Positions 33,091 to 42,290 of a stretch of 64,000 nucleotides of DNA are shown here, one piece after another. The stretch covers positions 744,001 to 808,000 of the forward strand of contig JAUCEF010000007.1 of assembly GCA_033558025.1 (NCBI GenBank), read 5' to 3'. The translations under genes were made by a program, and so were the position numbers. Position 1 is the first letter of the stretch. Each line of letters starts with the position of its first letter. The DNA is from Phytophthora sp. 'mugwort' (lineage: Eukaryota > Oomycota > Peronosporomycetes > Peronosporales > Peronosporaceae). Under the pieces are notes generated by a model. It searched no databases and was not told where the DNA came from. It was given only the letters and a program-made list of their open reading frames with translations.

Positions 33091-33870
33091 AAACGATAAC
33101 ACCTGTTAGCGAGCTGAAGCTTCAACAAAAACAATAAGCAATAAATACGCAACAAGTGCATGGTTTTACCTTCCCTAGGCCGTCTCGCCAAAGATGCAGA
33201 AGCTTCCGTTTGGCACAAGCTGGCAACCGACTTGCATTCGCCCTCTCTGGAGGTACACGAACAAGCGAGAAAGAGCCTTAAAAGGATTGGCGGTGACGCC
33301 GAAGACATTGGCTAGCGTCCATTCATTCTGCCGTCGTCTGCAAAGCTGTCGCGCACGCAAACCATGCGCACGGTGCTTGCCCTCACGGTACGGGGTGGGT
33401 GGGGGCTTCGGTTAGCAGACGACAAATCACAATGAAGCCGAAAATAGAGACATAGAGAATTGCTGGGCGCTTGTGGTGCACTTCATTGGTTTGAAAGTTT
33501 AAATCTTGTACGGTGGCTGGCTCTGGTTCATGTCCACGGGGAACCTACCAGAGAGCTAGAGGATGAATGGTATACGAAGGGGTGGCCCTCGACGGAGATA
33601 GACGATTATGCGCAGAGGAGTCCCTCACCCGGCTGGTCGAAAGTTCCTGGAGGATGGGGACTCCGCTCTAATTTATTCATTTGGTGGTGGAGGACCAACT
33701 TCTTTGACGACCTCAACGATGTTACACGCTCCAGCATACGACCGAGTTTGCTAATTTATTTCTCCAGGAGTACAGTACTATTCAATCACTAGTTACCGCG
33801 CCTCCCAACGCTCAGACAGCGTCAGCAGCAATTGAGGGCCTGACGTGCGTGCTCGTTGGCGCAACGGCCA
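33091..33870. other. Repeat-derived DNA, unassigned
   Basis: About 780 bp between the piggyBac relic and the RNase H relic. The frame at 33,460-33,792 (110 codons, GALHWFESLNLVRWLALVHV) has coding-like composition but no domain that I can name. Given what follows, it may be the upstream part of the same non-LTR element. Confidence 0.3.
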
Positions 33871-34281
33871 TCATCCGACGACCGGAGTCGGACGGTACCG
33901 CACCTTTCTCCTGTTTTTCGATGGGGACTCCCGCGGTAACCCCGGACGGGGGGAGCAGTAATTCCTAAAATTAGGGTAGCTTCAGCGGATGTACGTGTTG
34001 GCTGGGCAACGAGCATGTCCTACGCGGCGGTGGTAATCGAAAATACAACGGTTGAGTATAAATGTCTGGTGGTCGGATTGGCTGCGGCCGCAAAACGCCG
34101 ATATTTTCCCGCTTCAAGTCGTTGGAGATAGTGTGCTCTGATTATCAGGCATCAGCGTGTGGAACGACTACCACAAGCTACTCGTTTGACATATTTATAC
34201 TGGAGATGAAGGGGGATCCTGTCACTGGTGCAAATCCTCACATGGAATCATCACCGCAGAGAATATAACAAGATGGCGGAC
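33871..34281 (+). pseudogene. LINE-type RNase H domain relic, 5' part
   Basis: Plus-strand pieces read LFFDGDSRGNPGRGGS (~33,912-33,960; RNase H first Asp block), GWATSMSYAAVV and EYKCLVVGLAAAAKR (~34,000-34,095; Glu block), VVGDSVLIIRHQRVWNDY (~34,120-34,170; DS block) and HRREYNKMAD at 34,252-34,281. The frame is broken at the target site of the Ty3/gypsy element and resumes at 40,779. The DGDSRGNPG and N-x-AD motifs are those of RNase H domains at the end of non-LTR retrotransposon polyproteins. Confidence 0.78.
34277..34281. repeat. Target-site duplication, left copy
   Basis: CGGAC directly before the TG of the 5' LTR. The identical word lies directly after the CA of the 3' LTR at 40,774-40,778. 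Five base pairs is the usual target-duplication length for Ty3/gypsy integrases. Confidence 0.85.
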
Positions 34282-34613
34282 TGTAACGGGGTTACACGAG
34301 GTGGCACGAAGTGTAGCCATGCTACGTGTCACCTTGCAGCAAGTGGTACTTCATACCACTAGGATTAACAGGATTTCAGAACGTGGCCACAGGGCCACTC
34401 GATATGCATTTGACTAGGTTTAACTGTGGTAGATAGTTCGAGTGGTACATTTACACACAGACGGCTTTGCCGCAGATAAGCAAACAAATTACAGTTCAGT
34501 TTTAGCATCAAAGAGAGTATCGTCCTAGTTTTAGGAATACTGCCTCTTGAGTATCTAGTAGTATAACTAGAGGGATCTAAGCCTCTGCGGAGACCTTATG
34601 GGGTTAGGAGAAC
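34282..34613 (+). repeat. 5' LTR of the Ty3/gypsy element (3' end deleted)
   Basis: Aligns from TGTAACGGGGTTAC to the AGACCTTA.GGGGTTAG region of the other LTRs, then diverges abruptly. Relative to the 3' LTR it keeps about 10 bp (GAGGTGGCAC region) near the start that the 3' copy lacks. The missing ~80 bp of LTR end, the primer-binding site and gag are consistent with one deletion. Confidence 0.85.
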
Positions 34614-34679
34614 TAAAGATATACACGCAATCTCTTACACGGAACGTGTACGCAAGCCGGGCTTGCTCGACGTCGAGGC

Positions 34680-34990
34680 GACGGTGAAGAGCTTCGAGAA
34701 GCCATGGATCATCTTGATCGATTCGGAGCGTTGGGTAACTATGATCCACGATGGAAGGAAGTCAGCAGTACGCTGAGACCCTCGGATAGCGCAGGGGTGA
34801 CATCGTCACTGTTCCTGTGAACCTGGGCGTGGAGTTTCTCGACTTGGATAGCCTGGAACGCTGTCTGGTCCTGGACCTGGATTAGAGTTACGACCTCATC
34901 CTGGGTATGGCATGGTTGGAACGCCATTAGCCATGTATTGATTGGAGGTCGAATACCTTGGGCGCAACGCGCTTTACTCCTGGTGGAGAT
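34680..34990 (+). pseudogene. Ty3/gypsy aspartic protease domain, broken
   Basis: In shifting frames the plus strand gives WIILIDSE, where the family has LIDSGAS (active-site Asp kept, Gly and Ala of the triad lost or frameshifted). It then gives PVNLGVEFLDLDSLERCLVL, a stop, SYDLILGMAWLERH, a stop, and CIDWRSNTLGA. YDLILGMAWL is the retropepsin ILGxxWL motif. At least two in-frame stops and one frameshift inactivate it. Confidence 0.8.
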
Positions 34991-35158
34991 TTGGTGAGTC
35001 ATGAACCCACCTCTGCTAGGAAGCAAAAGCGCTTTTGTCGCGGGTACTGGACCTAGTCGGTCAATGTGCTGGATATTGGAGTATCCGAACTTGTAGACAC
35101 TGAAGGTGTCGAGTACAAAAGTCCGAGCAATGCTCGTCGGCTGTGACTGGGGCGGCAA

Positions 35159-35475
35159 GTAATCCGTGGGCGACACAGGCGAGATGTGTCATGACAACGA
35201 CACTCGTCACGATGACGGGGTGTCGCTACACTCCATGCGTGGCGTGGCCAGCAGTATGCCGGGGCATCAAGGCCGCGGGCCTCAGCATGCATTTGGGGCG
35301 TCAGGCAATCCGCTGGGACCGACGTCATGATGACATTGGTCACGACGGTGACCCTCATCACGACGTCGAGTTGCCCCAACACCCCATGTGTAGTGTGGCC
35401 AGCCGTGCGCCGGGCCATCAAGGCCGAGGGATCACTGATGGAGATGACGTGGCACGTAATCCACGGGGTGGAGAC
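35159..35475 (+). repeat. Imperfect ~150-bp tandem repeat in the PR-RT linker
   Basis: The word AATCC preceded by G(T/C) recurs at 35,161, 35,307 and 35,458. Each copy is followed by similar sequence: a CGTCATGA.GAC..T.GTCACGA tract (35,189 and 35,321), then CCATG.GT.G.GTGGCCAG and CATCAAGGCCG.GGG (35,233 and 35,385). Two full units and the start of a third are visible, at roughly 80% identity over the best 60 bp. It sits between protease and reverse transcriptase and would encode a repetitive linker. Confidence 0.65.
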
Positions 35476-35656
35476 TGCGAGCATCGCAGCTCTGCGACGG
35501 TTGTCGGTCAACACATACCAGACTCGAGTGAGACGCACACGGTGCAAGCTGGAGACACAGTTGATGTGACGGTTAGGACCTCTCCGAGGCATACAGTCTG
35601 ACCGTGGAGTAGGCTATGACGCTGAGCGTCAGCCATGAGACGCAGTCGTCATCGGA

Positions 35657-37310
35657 GTGACAGGGGAAGTCGATGGCGACATCAGTCTAGAGATGCCCAC
35701 TGCGGACGCTCTGTTGGAGCTGGACGAGATATCCATGGCCGAGTTCGGCGAGTTAGCCGAGTTGGTCATGCTACGACCTGAGAAGGAGTTAAACTCGTCG
35801 TCGCTTTTGGATCAAGCAGTCCTTGAGGACACAAAGAAGGCGCTGAATGCGCGTGCAGGATCCTCTATCCTCAAGGACCCCTCGGATCCGTACTACCCTT
35901 TGGTAAAGGAATATCAAGACGTAGTCTCGAAGGAACCTCCCAGAGGATATTTCCGGATCGAGGTGTACGTCATGAGATTGACTTGGTTCCTGGAACCAAA
36001 TACTGCGTGACAAGGCAGTGGCCTTCGCCACGAGAACAGTGTGACGTCATTGACGCGTTCATCCGAGGCGGGTATGGTGCGCGAGAGAAAGTCTCCACAC
36101 TCAACGCCTACGTTCTGTGTCAGAAAGCCGAATGGCAAGTGGCGAATCGTTCATGCTTTTAGCAAGCTCAACGCGGCCACCATTCCGGTGCAGACACCGA
36201 TTCCTAAGGAAGGACGTTTTCCAGAACAACATGCTGGAGTGTACGATCTACAGTGCCCTCGTCTTGGTCGATGAATACTATCAATTGCTCATGCGAGCAA
36301 ACGATATTCCGCTTACGGCGGTCAGCACTCCGAGCGGTATGCTCTGGAGTGGTTAGTAATACCCGAAGGGCTGTCGAACGCGCCTGCAACGTTCAACCGT
36401 CTTGTGACACAACTGTTCAGGCCCCACAGGGCGTATGCTCAGACATACTTCGACGACATATTCGTCCACAGTTGTGCGGAGCACGGAAAGAATGGAGAAC
36501 CACATTGAGCACCTGCACAATGTGGTTCTCTACATCAGTCTTTCCGTTTTTTTTAGGGTTGAGCACCTGCGAGCGGTGCTCGAGTGCATGCGCACACACA
36601 AGTTGTAGGCCAACATTGACAAGTGTGTCTTCGGCGCTAAAGAAATCCCCTTTCTGGGATGCTTCATTGGGAAGCGAGGCCTTCGAGCAGATCACGCTAA
36701 GGCCAAGGCCATTGTAGACTGGCCGGTTCCAAAGAACTCGAAAGACTTACGGAAGCGTCTTGGCCTGGCCAATTACTTGCAAAGTACAACAAGATCTATG
36801 CTGAGGTGGCAAGGCTACTTTCCAATCTCCTTAAGAAGGATTTGGACTGGTGTTGGGACACCGCCCATCAAGCGGCTTTTGAAGCCATTAAGGAGAGTCT
36901 CCTCCAGGCGCCGATCCTGGCGCTGCAAGATCCCGATCATCTTATCAATGTCTCTGTGACGCGACGGACTTTGCCATCGGTAGTGCTTTGTTGCAAGCAG
37001 ACGTTGAATGGCGAGAACGCGTGATCGCGTTTGAATCTCGCCAACTTCGACGAAGAGCTACTTGCGATGAAGTATGCGCTCGTCAAATTCAGGGTTCACC
37101 TGCTCGGCGCCAAGCCGTTTGTGATCTACACTGATCATGCGTCGCTACGCACTGCGAAGCAGTCGCCTTATCTCTCTCAGAGAATGGCCCGTTGGCTCGC
37201 CTTCTTTGCGGAGTACAACTTCGAGGTGAAGTACAAGCCTGGCAGGCAGAACATCTTGGCCGATGCTTTATTGCGCAGACCAGACTATGGGGTCGCTCAC
37301 GTCACGACGG
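35657..37310 (+). pseudogene. Ty3/gypsy reverse transcriptase and RNase H, broken
   Basis: A 117-codon frame (35,657-36,010) holds the pre-RT linker (DPSDPYYPLVKEYQDVVSKE). RT blocks follow across frames: HSTPTFCVRKPNGKWRIVHA, YYQLLMRANDIPLTAVSTPS, PEGLSNAPATFNRLVTQLF and the catalytic TYFDDIFVHS (36,442-36,471). After a small inverted insertion (36,484-36,570) come the connection region and RNase H: KYALVKFRVHLLGAKPFVIY, TDHASLR, and KYKPGRQNILADALLRRPDY (37,225-37,290). It lacks the insertion-free RT core and has several frameshifts, so it is not functional. Confidence 0.88.
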
Positions 37311-38720
37311 TGACTTCGTCTGTGACAGACTTGACCCGCACTGCGTACGCGCGCGACGTATCCTGCGTAGTTCTGCTACATGTGCTAGGAAGCGCGGAGT
37401 CTAACCCAGACATTAATCTGTCGGCGCGGTTGCGAGCGGGGCTACATCGATACACTCTCGATGGTGGCCTATTGTACTACGCTACTGGCCCAGAAACTTC
37501 CCATGTGTCGTGGTTCCTCACGAAGAGGATCTCAAGTATCATATCATCTATTTGGCACATGATACCCAGTTGGCGGTCATCTCAGCCGAGAAAAGACCTA
37601 CAGCTCGGTGCGCTCCCACTACTGGTGGCCGAAGCTTTACAAGTGAGTCAGTACGTATATACGCACGTGTGAGACGTATCAACGGGTTAAACCCTCGTCA
37701 CACTCGGCTGCGCCGTTGGCCAGCTTACCTGTACCCACGGGGTATTGGCAATCCATGCGTATGGACTTTGTGTTCGGCCTGCCACGGGATTCAGTAGGCA
37801 ACACGAGCATCTTTATCTTTATCGACTGATTGAGCAAGAGGGCTCATTTAGCGGCGGTGCCGGACTCCATCGATGGAGAAGGAACAGCCACGCTGTTCAT
37901 GGATCGTGTCTTTCGACAGCATGGTCTGCCAGAGGCAACTGTCTCGGATCGAGATCCCCGTTTCATGGATACTTTTGGATGTCGGTCTTTAAGGTGCTCG
38001 GCACTCGACTCGACTCGACATGTCCACAGCGGACCATCCGCAGACCGATGGTCAGATTGAACGCGTGAATCGCGTAGTCGAAGACATGCTTCGAAGCGTC
38101 TGCGCAGACAGACCCAAGCAATGGAGCTCGATGCTCCCACTCGTTGAGTTTTCATTGAACAATGCGGTGCAAGCCTCGACAGGCTTCACCCCGTTCTATT
38201 TGAACGGTCTCACACACCCTCGCGTCCCGCTGACGCCACCACTCCGTGGTTCTGGGATCGGTGGGGGAGGGATAACCGATGGAATAGCTGATATCAGCCC
38301 AGCTGCAGTTCGCAGGTTGACACGTTCGTGTCTACGCGTTTAAGTGTCTTACGACAAGTACGCGATGCGATGGCTGAAAGCCAAGATGTTCAGAAGGAAC
38401 AGGCTGATTCAAGGGGCAGAAGCAACATTGAAGTGTTTAACGTGGGTGACAAATTTTTATTAATCGCTAAAAACCTACCTACACATGCAGCGTCTGCGGT
38501 CTTTAAGAATAAGTTGCGCCCGCGCTTCATTGGACCTTTTAAGGTCGTGGCCAGGAAGGGCCTTGTGTACACGCTCAATCTTCCGAAGAAGATACGTACA
38601 CACATCGTGTTTTACGTAGGCTTCCTTAAGCCATATCGAGACCCGGCTCGGGTGAGCGCGGAGGGTTTCGCGCCACAACCGATGGCTGACCAAAGCGCTG
38701 GAGCGCACGAGGAGGTTTAA
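37311..38720 (+). pseudogene. Ty3/gypsy integrase, broken
   Basis: Blocks on the plus strand in changing frames: RMDFVFGLP (~37,755; first catalytic Asp), VSDRDPRF (~37,940; second Asp), MSTADHPQTDGQIERVNRVV (38,020-38,080; catalytic Glu), and WSSMLPLVEFSLNNAVQAST. The last frame (38,328-38,720, 130 codons) is intact and gives the C-terminal domain: VGDKFLLIAKNLPTH, LRPRFIGPFKVV and VFYVGFLKPYRDP. These are the GPY/F-module residues of Ty3 integrases. The N-terminal HHCC finger is not readable. A chromodomain was not seen. Confidence 0.86.
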
Positions 38721-38739
38721 TTGACCACGTAGCCCAGCG

Positions 38740-39295
38740 TGCGAACGGTACAGCGCTTCGAAGCGACGAGCAGAGGACTGCTCCAGGAGCTTCAGGCGGT
38801 TGGCAACCGAAACAGGAGACTGAAACCAGTCGACCCGATGATGCACGGCATCGATCTCGTCAGCGAGACGGTCACGGTAACTCGTCGCCCACTGCAACGA
38901 GTCATGCAGGGTCTAAACCCGCCTCTCGGCCGCTAGTAGATCACTGCGACTCGCCGCGATGATCTAACCGGTCATAGACCTCCGCCGCTGTTGCTCGATG
39001 GCAGGGGCTTCCCACTAGCATGTGAAGTGCTTAGTGGCGCGGCGTCGCCGCCAGGGTCGTACCCAATATCTTCTGAAGTGGAGGGGTTATCCTCACTTAC
39101 AGAACCTTTGGGAGTACGAGGTTCCATTCCAGTAAGACAGCCCTGAGGTTGTGGACGCTTCCGATGGACGTGATCAGCAGCGCCCCAAGAGCAGCGACCG
39201 AGGCGTCGCTCGCCTAGCGCTTCTCGGCAATAGCCCCTGGGGGCCAAGGCCAGCAGCAGAGCTGTTGCTCTGCCCTTGGAGAGGGGCGGCCTCAC
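38740..39295 (-). pseudogene. Decayed antisense frames, downstream part
   Basis: Two minus-strand frames (107 codons ending at 38,972; and the first ~55 codons of a frame starting at 38,897) continue the antisense reading from 40,044 after stops and shifts. The second has helical, charged composition (RLADEIDAVHHRVDWFQ, KLLEQSSARRFEALYRS) until it enters the integrase as a shadow. Function unknown. Confidence 0.35.
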
Positions 39296-39489
39296 GTGCG
39301 TGAGGCCGCTAGCTGTGACAGCAGAAGCACCGAGTGCTAGCTACGGAGCCATGTGGGTGAGGCCGGTATGCAGGGGGTAACTGGCGCTTGGCCTTCAGTT
39401 TCGCAAACAAAGTCTACGTTCAACTCGAATATCAGTTTCACTCAAACTAGCCTGAAGGGCATCAATGGCAAGAGAGCTTGCGAGCTCCT

Positions 39490-40044
39490 TCAACCCAGCT
39501 CTAGAACTGACCCTCGTCTTTCCAAGACGTCTCTCTTGACAGGAGCACGACTGGGTAAGTCTGCATCAGTGGAACCGAGCCGTGCCGAGCTTGCGTTTGC
39601 AGACGCCCACGATACTCGCGCTGAGTAATCTCTTGAGGAGTCAAGAATCTCTCTAGAAGGGTCGCGGGGCTCGAAACCATAGTCACGACGTGACGGGGTA
39701 AGCAATGACCGAGCCATAGGCCGCTGCGAGAGCGGCGGATCAGCAGCAAGCTGTTGTTCCTGGACTTTGTCGAAAGGATTGATGACGACACCAGATCGCA
39801 TGGGATCATCTTCTGTTTCCCGCAAAGGTAGCAGACGCATATTGCACAAGGCTCGTGGAGTCGAGAGCTCGAAGGGATTCGGAGCGCCCAGATGGCGGCG
39901 CGGGCTCGGCGAGCGGACGGTGCTACTACCGGTCACGGACTCAGTGTAGTCGACCTCCATTTCACCTTCCTCAAAGTTGTCAAAGCGGGCGTCTCGCGCT
40001 AAGCGCTCGGGAGCACTGCTTCCAGCGGCGCCGCCGCCACTCAT
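39490..40044 (-). CDS. Antisense frame in the 3' tail of the Ty3/gypsy element
   Basis: A 184-codon minus-strand frame from the ATG at 40,044, antisense to the element and between integrase and the 3' LTR. It is Ser/Arg/Pro rich with an acidic patch (FEEGEMEVDYTESVTGSS, SPSPRRHLGAPNPFELSTPR, SRRDYGFEPRDPSREI). It lacks any domain I recognise. It is the longest open frame in a region where the sense strand has none. Further antisense frames continue the same strand at 39,295-38,972 (SEDNPSTSEDIGYDPGGDAA) and 38,897 onward (MQWATSYRDRLADEIDAVHH). Together they look like a decayed ~430-residue antisense gene. Some plant Ty3 elements carry antisense ORFs here; whether this one was ever translated is unknown. 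Confidence 0.45.
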   Translation of the reverse strand: MSGGGAAGSSAPERLARDARFDNFEEGEMEVDYTESVTGSSTVRSPSPRRHLGAPNPFELSTPRALCNMRLLPLRETEDDPMRSGVVINPFDKVQEQQLAADPPLSQRPMARSLLTPSRRDYGFEPRDPSREILDSSRDYSARVSWASANASSARLGSTDADLPSRAPVKRDVLERRGSVLELG

Positions 40045-40378
40045 GGTCTTCTGACTGTATAGGCGCTTGTGCGCTCAGTGATACTTAAGCATCGAAAGAC
40101 TCGAGGGTACGAGTGGCGCGCGGTCATTGACCTCTCCCCGACGGGATGACGAGGATAAAGAAGGGTCGGAGACACAGAGGGGCTTAGCCCGCGGCGAGAG
40201 CTGTTGTCACGAGGCGAATGGCGGAGGTCAAGAGGTCAATTTGCTATGGACAACTGAGTGCGAACTCTCGATGCGGAACGAACAATGAAACGCGCTTGGA
40301 GCGGAAGGTTCCTGGCCTTTTGAGATTGTACAATCAGACCCTCGTGGATACAGTGTGTCCATGGTTTCGTAGTGAGAG

Positions 40379-40773
40379 TGAAACGGTGTTACACGAAGTG
40401 TAGCCATGCTACGTGTCACCTTGCAGCAAGTGGTACTTCATACCACTAGGATTAACAGGATTTCAGTACGTGGCCACAGGGCCACTCGATATGCATTTGA
40501 CTAGGTTTAACTGTGGTAGATAGTTAGAGTCATACATTTACACCATCGGCAAGTTTGCCGAAGATAAGCAAACGAATAACAGTTCAGTTTTAGCATCAAA
40601 GAGAGTATCGTCCTAGGTTTAGGAATACTGCCTCTTTGAGTCTCTAGTGGTATAACTAGAGGGATCTAAGCCTCTGCGGAGACCTTAGGGGTTAGGATGT
40701 TAGGAGAAATACAGCTAAGACTCGGAGAGTCATACGTCTTCCTCTGACGCACTCGCTACGCAGCCCCGCTGCA
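40379..40773 (+). repeat. 3' LTR of the Ty3/gypsy element
   Basis: 395 bp, from TGAAACGGTGTTACACG (start word slightly mutated) to CCCCGCTGCA. It matches LTR copy A over its whole length, including the segment missing from the 5' LTR. It is followed by the CGGAC duplication. Confidence 0.88.
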
Positions 40774-40778
40774 CGGAC
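40774..40778. repeat. Target-site duplication, right copy
   Basis: CGGAC directly after the CA end of the 3' LTR, identical to 34,277-34,281. Confidence 0.85.
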
Positions 40779-40850
40779 AGGTTGACGAATAAAGCAATGG
40801 ATGCACGACGCAGCCAGCATGTATTGATCGGACCTTAGACCGCCTCACCA
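40779..40850 (+). pseudogene. LINE-type RNase H domain relic, 3' part
   Basis: Immediately after the 3' target-site copy the plus strand reads RLTNKAMDARRSQHV. This continues the frame that ended HRREYNKMAD at 34,281 and completes the usual RNase H helix (N-x-x-AD-x-L-A/T-N-x-AMD). If the gypsy element and one target copy are removed, the frame is continuous across the junction. A stop follows shortly after. The next few hundred bases probably are the LINE 3' UTR. Confidence 0.75.
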
Positions 40851-41705
40851 CTGGGAACGGTCACAGGAGCTAGCTAGCTACGGCGGACTACATGCACCGG
40901 TTAGTTGTACTTCGTGCTAAGCGACTGGGGGATTTGACGCGAAGCGCCAATCCCACTTTGCTGGCGTATATCTAGGCAGCTAGCCGAAAGGACATAAGGG
41001 GTCGTTAGTAGAATAGCTACAATGACAAAAATGTACCTCGCTTCAAAACATACAAATGTAGTTTGTACTGAGTGTTTACGTCTGTGCTCATGAATCTTAT
41101 AATTAGATTCATGGAAAAGAATAGAATAACGTTCTCTCGCGCCACGACTCAGGGCTTCGGAACACGAGAGACTACGTTTTTATGAATGCAGCGTTTTTGC
41201 GACAGGGTTCGACGTGTTATCGCTCAACTGTTAAACCAGATGGTGATCCTCGCTCCAGCGTCTTCAACACGGGTCAAGCGGCGAGTTTGGCTTCCACCAC
41301 GACCACACAATGTGGATGTGGTCGAGGTGGACGTGGCATCAGCGCTAACAGCAGGCTCAGATAGTCAGCGCATCACAACGGCTTTCTTGGTACATGCTGA
41401 CGGCCTTGTTATACCCCACATTTTTTGTATTTAGTGGTCAGCCTGGGGGTGACGTGGAGAAAGGGGTGCAAGCATATGGGTATGTACCGCCGCGCATGTG
41501 GACGTGATCCGTACAGGAAAACGCATGGTTTGCTGTAGCTTCAGCGTCAGATGAAGACACAGACTCAGAGGGCCTCTTGCTTAAGGTGGAAAATCTTAGG
41601 TTCTAACAAGACCCTAGACGAACCGGTAAGATAACTGTTTACGGACTCGGCGAGTCAAAGGGTCCCATTAAGCAAGGCAAATGAACTCCTTACTTCAAAA
41701 TGTGA
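40851..41705. other. Repeat-derived DNA, unassigned
   Basis: About 850 bp after the RNase H relic. An 82-codon plus-strand frame at 41,186-41,434 (MQRFCDRVRRVIAQLLNQMV, then NVDVVEVDVASALTAGS) has coding-like composition but no recognisable domain. No RNA gene or promoter seen. Confidence 0.3.
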
Positions 41706-41920
41706 ACTGAATGTATGCATTTTATCCGCGGCTAAGCCGCTTGTGGTGTAAATGTCTACAACTTACTATCTAACATAGTAGAGCCTAGTCTAATGCATAT
41801 ATATTGGCTGTAAGGCCACCTACTGAGATCTCGCTAAATATCTCGTACTGAGTATTGTTTTAAATGAAGGCGGAGACATGTGTCCCGCATAATCTATACC
41901 TTTGAAGTAACCCCGTTACA
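41706..41920 (-). repeat. Diverged LTR relative (Ty3/gypsy family), minus orientation
   Basis: Read on the minus strand it starts TGTAACGGGGTTAC, like copies A and B, and keeps patches such as TGCATTAGACTAGG, GTAGATAG-like and ACATTTACACCAC in the same order. Most of the rest has diverged. It represents an older or sister subfamily. Its other end is not definable. Confidence 0.6.
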
Positions 41921-42290
41921 GTGTTCGACGAGAGGGTGATCGAATGGATTGAGAACTCGTTTAGGGCTGGCGTTACTAGCTACTAGGTTCTTCTACTAGG
42001 TGAGTTGAACGCACACAAGATAGATAGTATACTGGACGAGTTGGGTACCATGGAGACCAGCGTGCACTTCGCACTCCGGGGAGTACCGAGGTCGCGTAGC
42101 CGTTAAACGTCGAGGTGATGTCGCCGCTGAAGACACACCTACGTCAACGCAAGCCACCGTTTTGGACGCTTGCCCGAGACTTCAGTCGGGCGCCGCCGCT
42201 ACATGTTTGATGCCCGCCCTCACAAGATCACCTCCGACACCGTGTTCCATTCGTTCGACAAGACCGGACTGTACCACGAGCACTGATGTG
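41921..42290 (+). pseudogene. pogo/Tigger-type (DDE_1, CENP-B-like) transposase relic, C-terminal half
   Basis: Plus-strand pieces: VFDERVIEWIENSF, a stop, then LNAHKIDSILDELG, then VEVMSPLKTHLRQR (family: DVGVMGPFKAHLR, near the third Asp), then HKITSDTVFHSFDKTGLY (family: ITPETVxxSFxKTG). Order and spacing fit the second half of a pogo transposase. Stops and shifts show an inactive copy. The LTR relic ends exactly at its start. Confidence 0.65.

Larger units (their letters stand above)
34282..40773 (+). mobile_element. Ty3/gypsy LTR retrotransposon, degraded but with intact ends
   Basis: 6,492 bp bounded by TG...CA LTRs and a 5-bp CGGAC duplication. Order on the plus strand: 5' LTR, (gag and the primer-binding site missing), aspartic protease, a repeat-rich linker, reverse transcriptase, RNase H, integrase, then a ~1.6-kb tail with antisense frames, and the 3' LTR. 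PR-RT-RH-IN order identifies Ty3/gypsy rather than copia. Numerous stops and frameshifts make it inactive. The 5' LTR lost its 3' end together with gag, by an internal deletion near 34,613. It inserted into a LINE RNase H relic. Confidence 0.9.

Noticed and set aside
38475..38897. The full 140-codon antisense frame over the integrase C-terminus as a gene.
   Set aside because: From about 38,720 downward it is opposite the well-conserved integrase frame and is a shadow. Only its upstream part was kept, as a weak antisense fragment.
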